Source: Brooklawnia sp963780175 (GTDB lineage Bacteria > Actinomycetota > Actinomycetes > Propionibacteriales > Propionibacteriaceae). Taken from it: DNA of 64,000 nucleotides. Location: assembly GCA_963780175.1 (NCBI GenBank), contig CAWAAT010000001.1:310001-374000 (forward strand). Direction: 5' to 3'. The translations under genes were made by a program, and so were the position numbers. Positions 62,784 to 64,000 of this stretch are shown here, one piece after another. Each line of letters starts with the position of its first letter. The stretch's first letter is position 1. Below the pieces are notes generated by a model. It was not told the DNA's origin. It was given only the letters and a program-made list of their open reading frames with translations, and did no database searches.

Positions 62784-63880
62784 CGAACCCTCCGGTCGGG
62801 TTGGGTCAAGGTGTTGATGCCGAGCACCAACGCCGGGCCGGCGTAGATGAAGCCGGTGTACACCTGCACGAGCGCGGCCCCGGCATCGAAGAAGGACTGG
62901 GCGTCCGCGGGCGTCATGACCCCGCCCGAACCCATGATCGGCAGATCCGTGCGCGCCGCTATCGCCTCGACCATCCGCAGCGACTTGCGGGTCAGCGGGG
63001 CCCCCGAGAGCCCGCCGGCCTGGGTCGCCAGGTGCAGTTCGGACGGGTGCAGGAAGTCCCTGGCAGTGGTGGTGTTCGTGGCGATCAGCCCGGAGATGCC
63101 GGCGTCCTCGCAGACCTCGATGAGCGCGGCCAGGTCGCCCGACGACAGGTCGGGGGCCACCTTCACGAAGATCGGCATGGGACGCGCCGCGTCCAGCTCC
63201 CGGGCGGTGACCACGAGCGTCGTGGCGAGCTCAGCGATGGCATCCCGGTCCTGCAGGCTGCGCAGCCCGGGGGTGTTCGGGCTGGACACGTTGATCGCGA
63301 CATAGTCGGCGTAGGGCGCAATCGTGCGTAACGAGTACACATAGTCCTGGGTTGCCGACTCCAGTGGCGTCGCCTTGGTCTTGCCGATGGAGACCCCCAG
63401 CGGGTAGCCCAGCACGTTCGCTCCGCGCCGCACCCCCCACTGGGCGAGTCGGGCGGCCAGCGCGTCGACGCCGGCATTGTTGAAGCCCATCCGGTTGATG
63501 ATGGCGTGGCTGTGCGGCAGGCGGAACAGGCGTGGCTGGCGATTTCCAGGTTGGGCGCGCGAGGTGACGGTGCCCAGTTCGGCAAATCCGAAGCCCAGGG
63601 CACCCCAGGCGCGCGCCGCCGCCCCGTCCTTGTCGAGGCCGGCAGCCACCCCGACCCGGCCCGGGAACCTGATGCCGGCCACATCCACGGGGTTGCGTCG
63701 CTGCCCGATCATCCTCTGGACTCGCTCGAGCACCGTGTCCGGCAGTCCGCCGAGCACCGTGATCATCTGGTGATGGATCACCTCCGGGTCACCACCGCCC
63801 GAGCTGAACATGGCCGGCCGGACCAGTCCCCGATAGCCGGTCAGCAGCAGCCGGACGACCAGTTCGTCATTGGTGACCAT
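62780..63880 (-). CDS. pyrD: Dihydroorotate dehydrogenase (quinone), class 2
   Basis: Membrane-associated FMN enzyme oxidising dihydroorotate with quinone. 366 residues. N-terminal helical region (LLLTGYRGLVRPAMFSSGGG), then GVAAGLDKDGAAARAWGALG, AIINRMGFNNAGVDALAA (catalytic-loop region), VAINVSSPNTPGLRSLQ and GSGGVMTPADAQSFFDAGAA. ATG 63880 chosen from length and GAAGGGA; a longer frame to 63949 is possible. Confidence 0.94.
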   Translation of the reverse strand: MVTNDELVVRLLLTGYRGLVRPAMFSSGGGDPEVIHHQMITVLGGLPDTVLERVQRMIGQRRNPVDVAGIRFPGRVGVAAGLDKDGAAARAWGALGFGFAELGTVTSRAQPGNRQPRLFRLPHSHAIINRMGFNNAGVDALAARLAQWGVRRGANVLGYPLGVSIGKTKATPLESATQDYVYSLRTIAPYADYVAINVSSPNTPGLRSLQDRDAIAELATTLVVTARELDAARPMPIFVKVAPDLSSGDLAALIEVCEDAGISGLIATNTTTARDFLHPSELHLATQAGGLSGAPLTRKSLRMVEAIAARTDLPIMGSGGVMTPADAQSFFDAGAALVQVYTGFIYAGPALVLGINTLTQPDRRVR

Positions 63881-63958
63881 CGTCACAATCCCTTCCGTGC
63901 GCATCCGCCGGGGCGCGCTGCCCGACCGCTCCTCATTCTGCCGTGTCACACGACAGCA

Positions 63959-64000
63959 TCAGGCCAACCGGGACGCGCGCGCGGCGAGAATCTTTGCGGC
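63959..64000 (-). CDS. 3' end of an upstream gene, partial
   Basis: The minus strand from the window edge reads AAKILAARASRLA then TGA. By the usual order this would be the end of carB (carbamoyl-phosphate synthase large subunit), but the residues are too few to confirm. Confidence 0.3.
   Translation of the reverse strand, partial: AAKILAARASRLA

Overview
The window is a high-GC actinobacterial chromosome segment. Signs of this are an actinobacterial integration host factor (mIHF) in the order pyrD-pyrF-mihF-gmk-rpoZ-metK-priA-fmt-rsmB-rpe, a 20S proteasome (prcB-prcA), a PAC2-family protein, a Pol-PE-ligase type LigD and frequent GTG/TTG starts. The gene content best fits the Propionibacteriales/Propionibacteriaceae; this is inference from memory, not a database match.

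Layout. 1-3.4 kb: truncated class I aldolase, an MFS transporter and an L,D-transpeptidase. 3.5-7.7 kb: a persulfide/sulfane-sulfur detoxification cluster. A CstR-like repressor is divergent from a Cys-rich peptide, thioredoxin, CstB-like persulfide dioxygenase-rhodanese, TauE exporter, DUF4395 protein and rhodanese lipoprotein, with a palindromic operator between them. 7.7-13.1 kb: cold shock protein, then a minus-strand run of permease, M20 peptidase, amidinotransferase, aroD and aroK. 13.26-18.31 kb: a decayed integrative element at the 3' end of tRNA-Pro(GGG). It has a 22-bp att duplication, arm-type repeats at both ends, a truncated integrase, a NERD protein, an AbiE toxin-antitoxin pair, a second AbiE-like remnant and a relaxase/excisionase chimera. 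18.5-23.1 kb: PadR-controlled ABC transporter module and der. 23.2-27.4 kb: Crp/Fnr regulator, HMA protein, quinone-reductase-like enzyme and P1B ATPase, with matching FNR-type boxes upstream of the regulator and the ATPase. 27.4-34.3 kb: acyl-CoA synthetase remnant, DUF2075 helicase with a nuclease-like N-terminus, UspA, LigD, shortened pirin and a site-2 protease. 34.4-39.3 kb: FMN riboswitch, ribD-ribE-ribBA-ribH and an AmrS-like radical SAM enzyme. 39.4-45 kb: pRiA4b ORF-3-like protein, scar of a lost NAD-biosynthesis locus, then the tight run prcB-prcA-tyrA-cmk-lipoprotein. 45.1-54.4 kb: a metal-binding-type protein with a SodX-like peptidase, trmI, HAD phosphatase, sppA, metH, PAC2 protein and a polysaccharide deacetylase. 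54.4-64 kb: the housekeeping block listed above.

An important caveat: many otherwise well-conserved genes (priA, rsmB, ligD, crp, M20, aldolase, pirin, abiEii) show single-base frame breaks, usually at short homopolymers. Because essential genes are hit, most are probably sequencing errors. The integrase, the NAD scar and the acyl-CoA synthetase fragment lack large pieces and look like real decay.

Most interesting candidates: the DUF6448-like protein with an A-x-A/His-Cys-Asp site directly followed by a SodX-like S26 peptidase; the CstR-type sulfur operon without a visible sulfide:quinone reductase; and the Fnr-box-flanked P1B ATPase with a CPG instead of a CPC metal motif.
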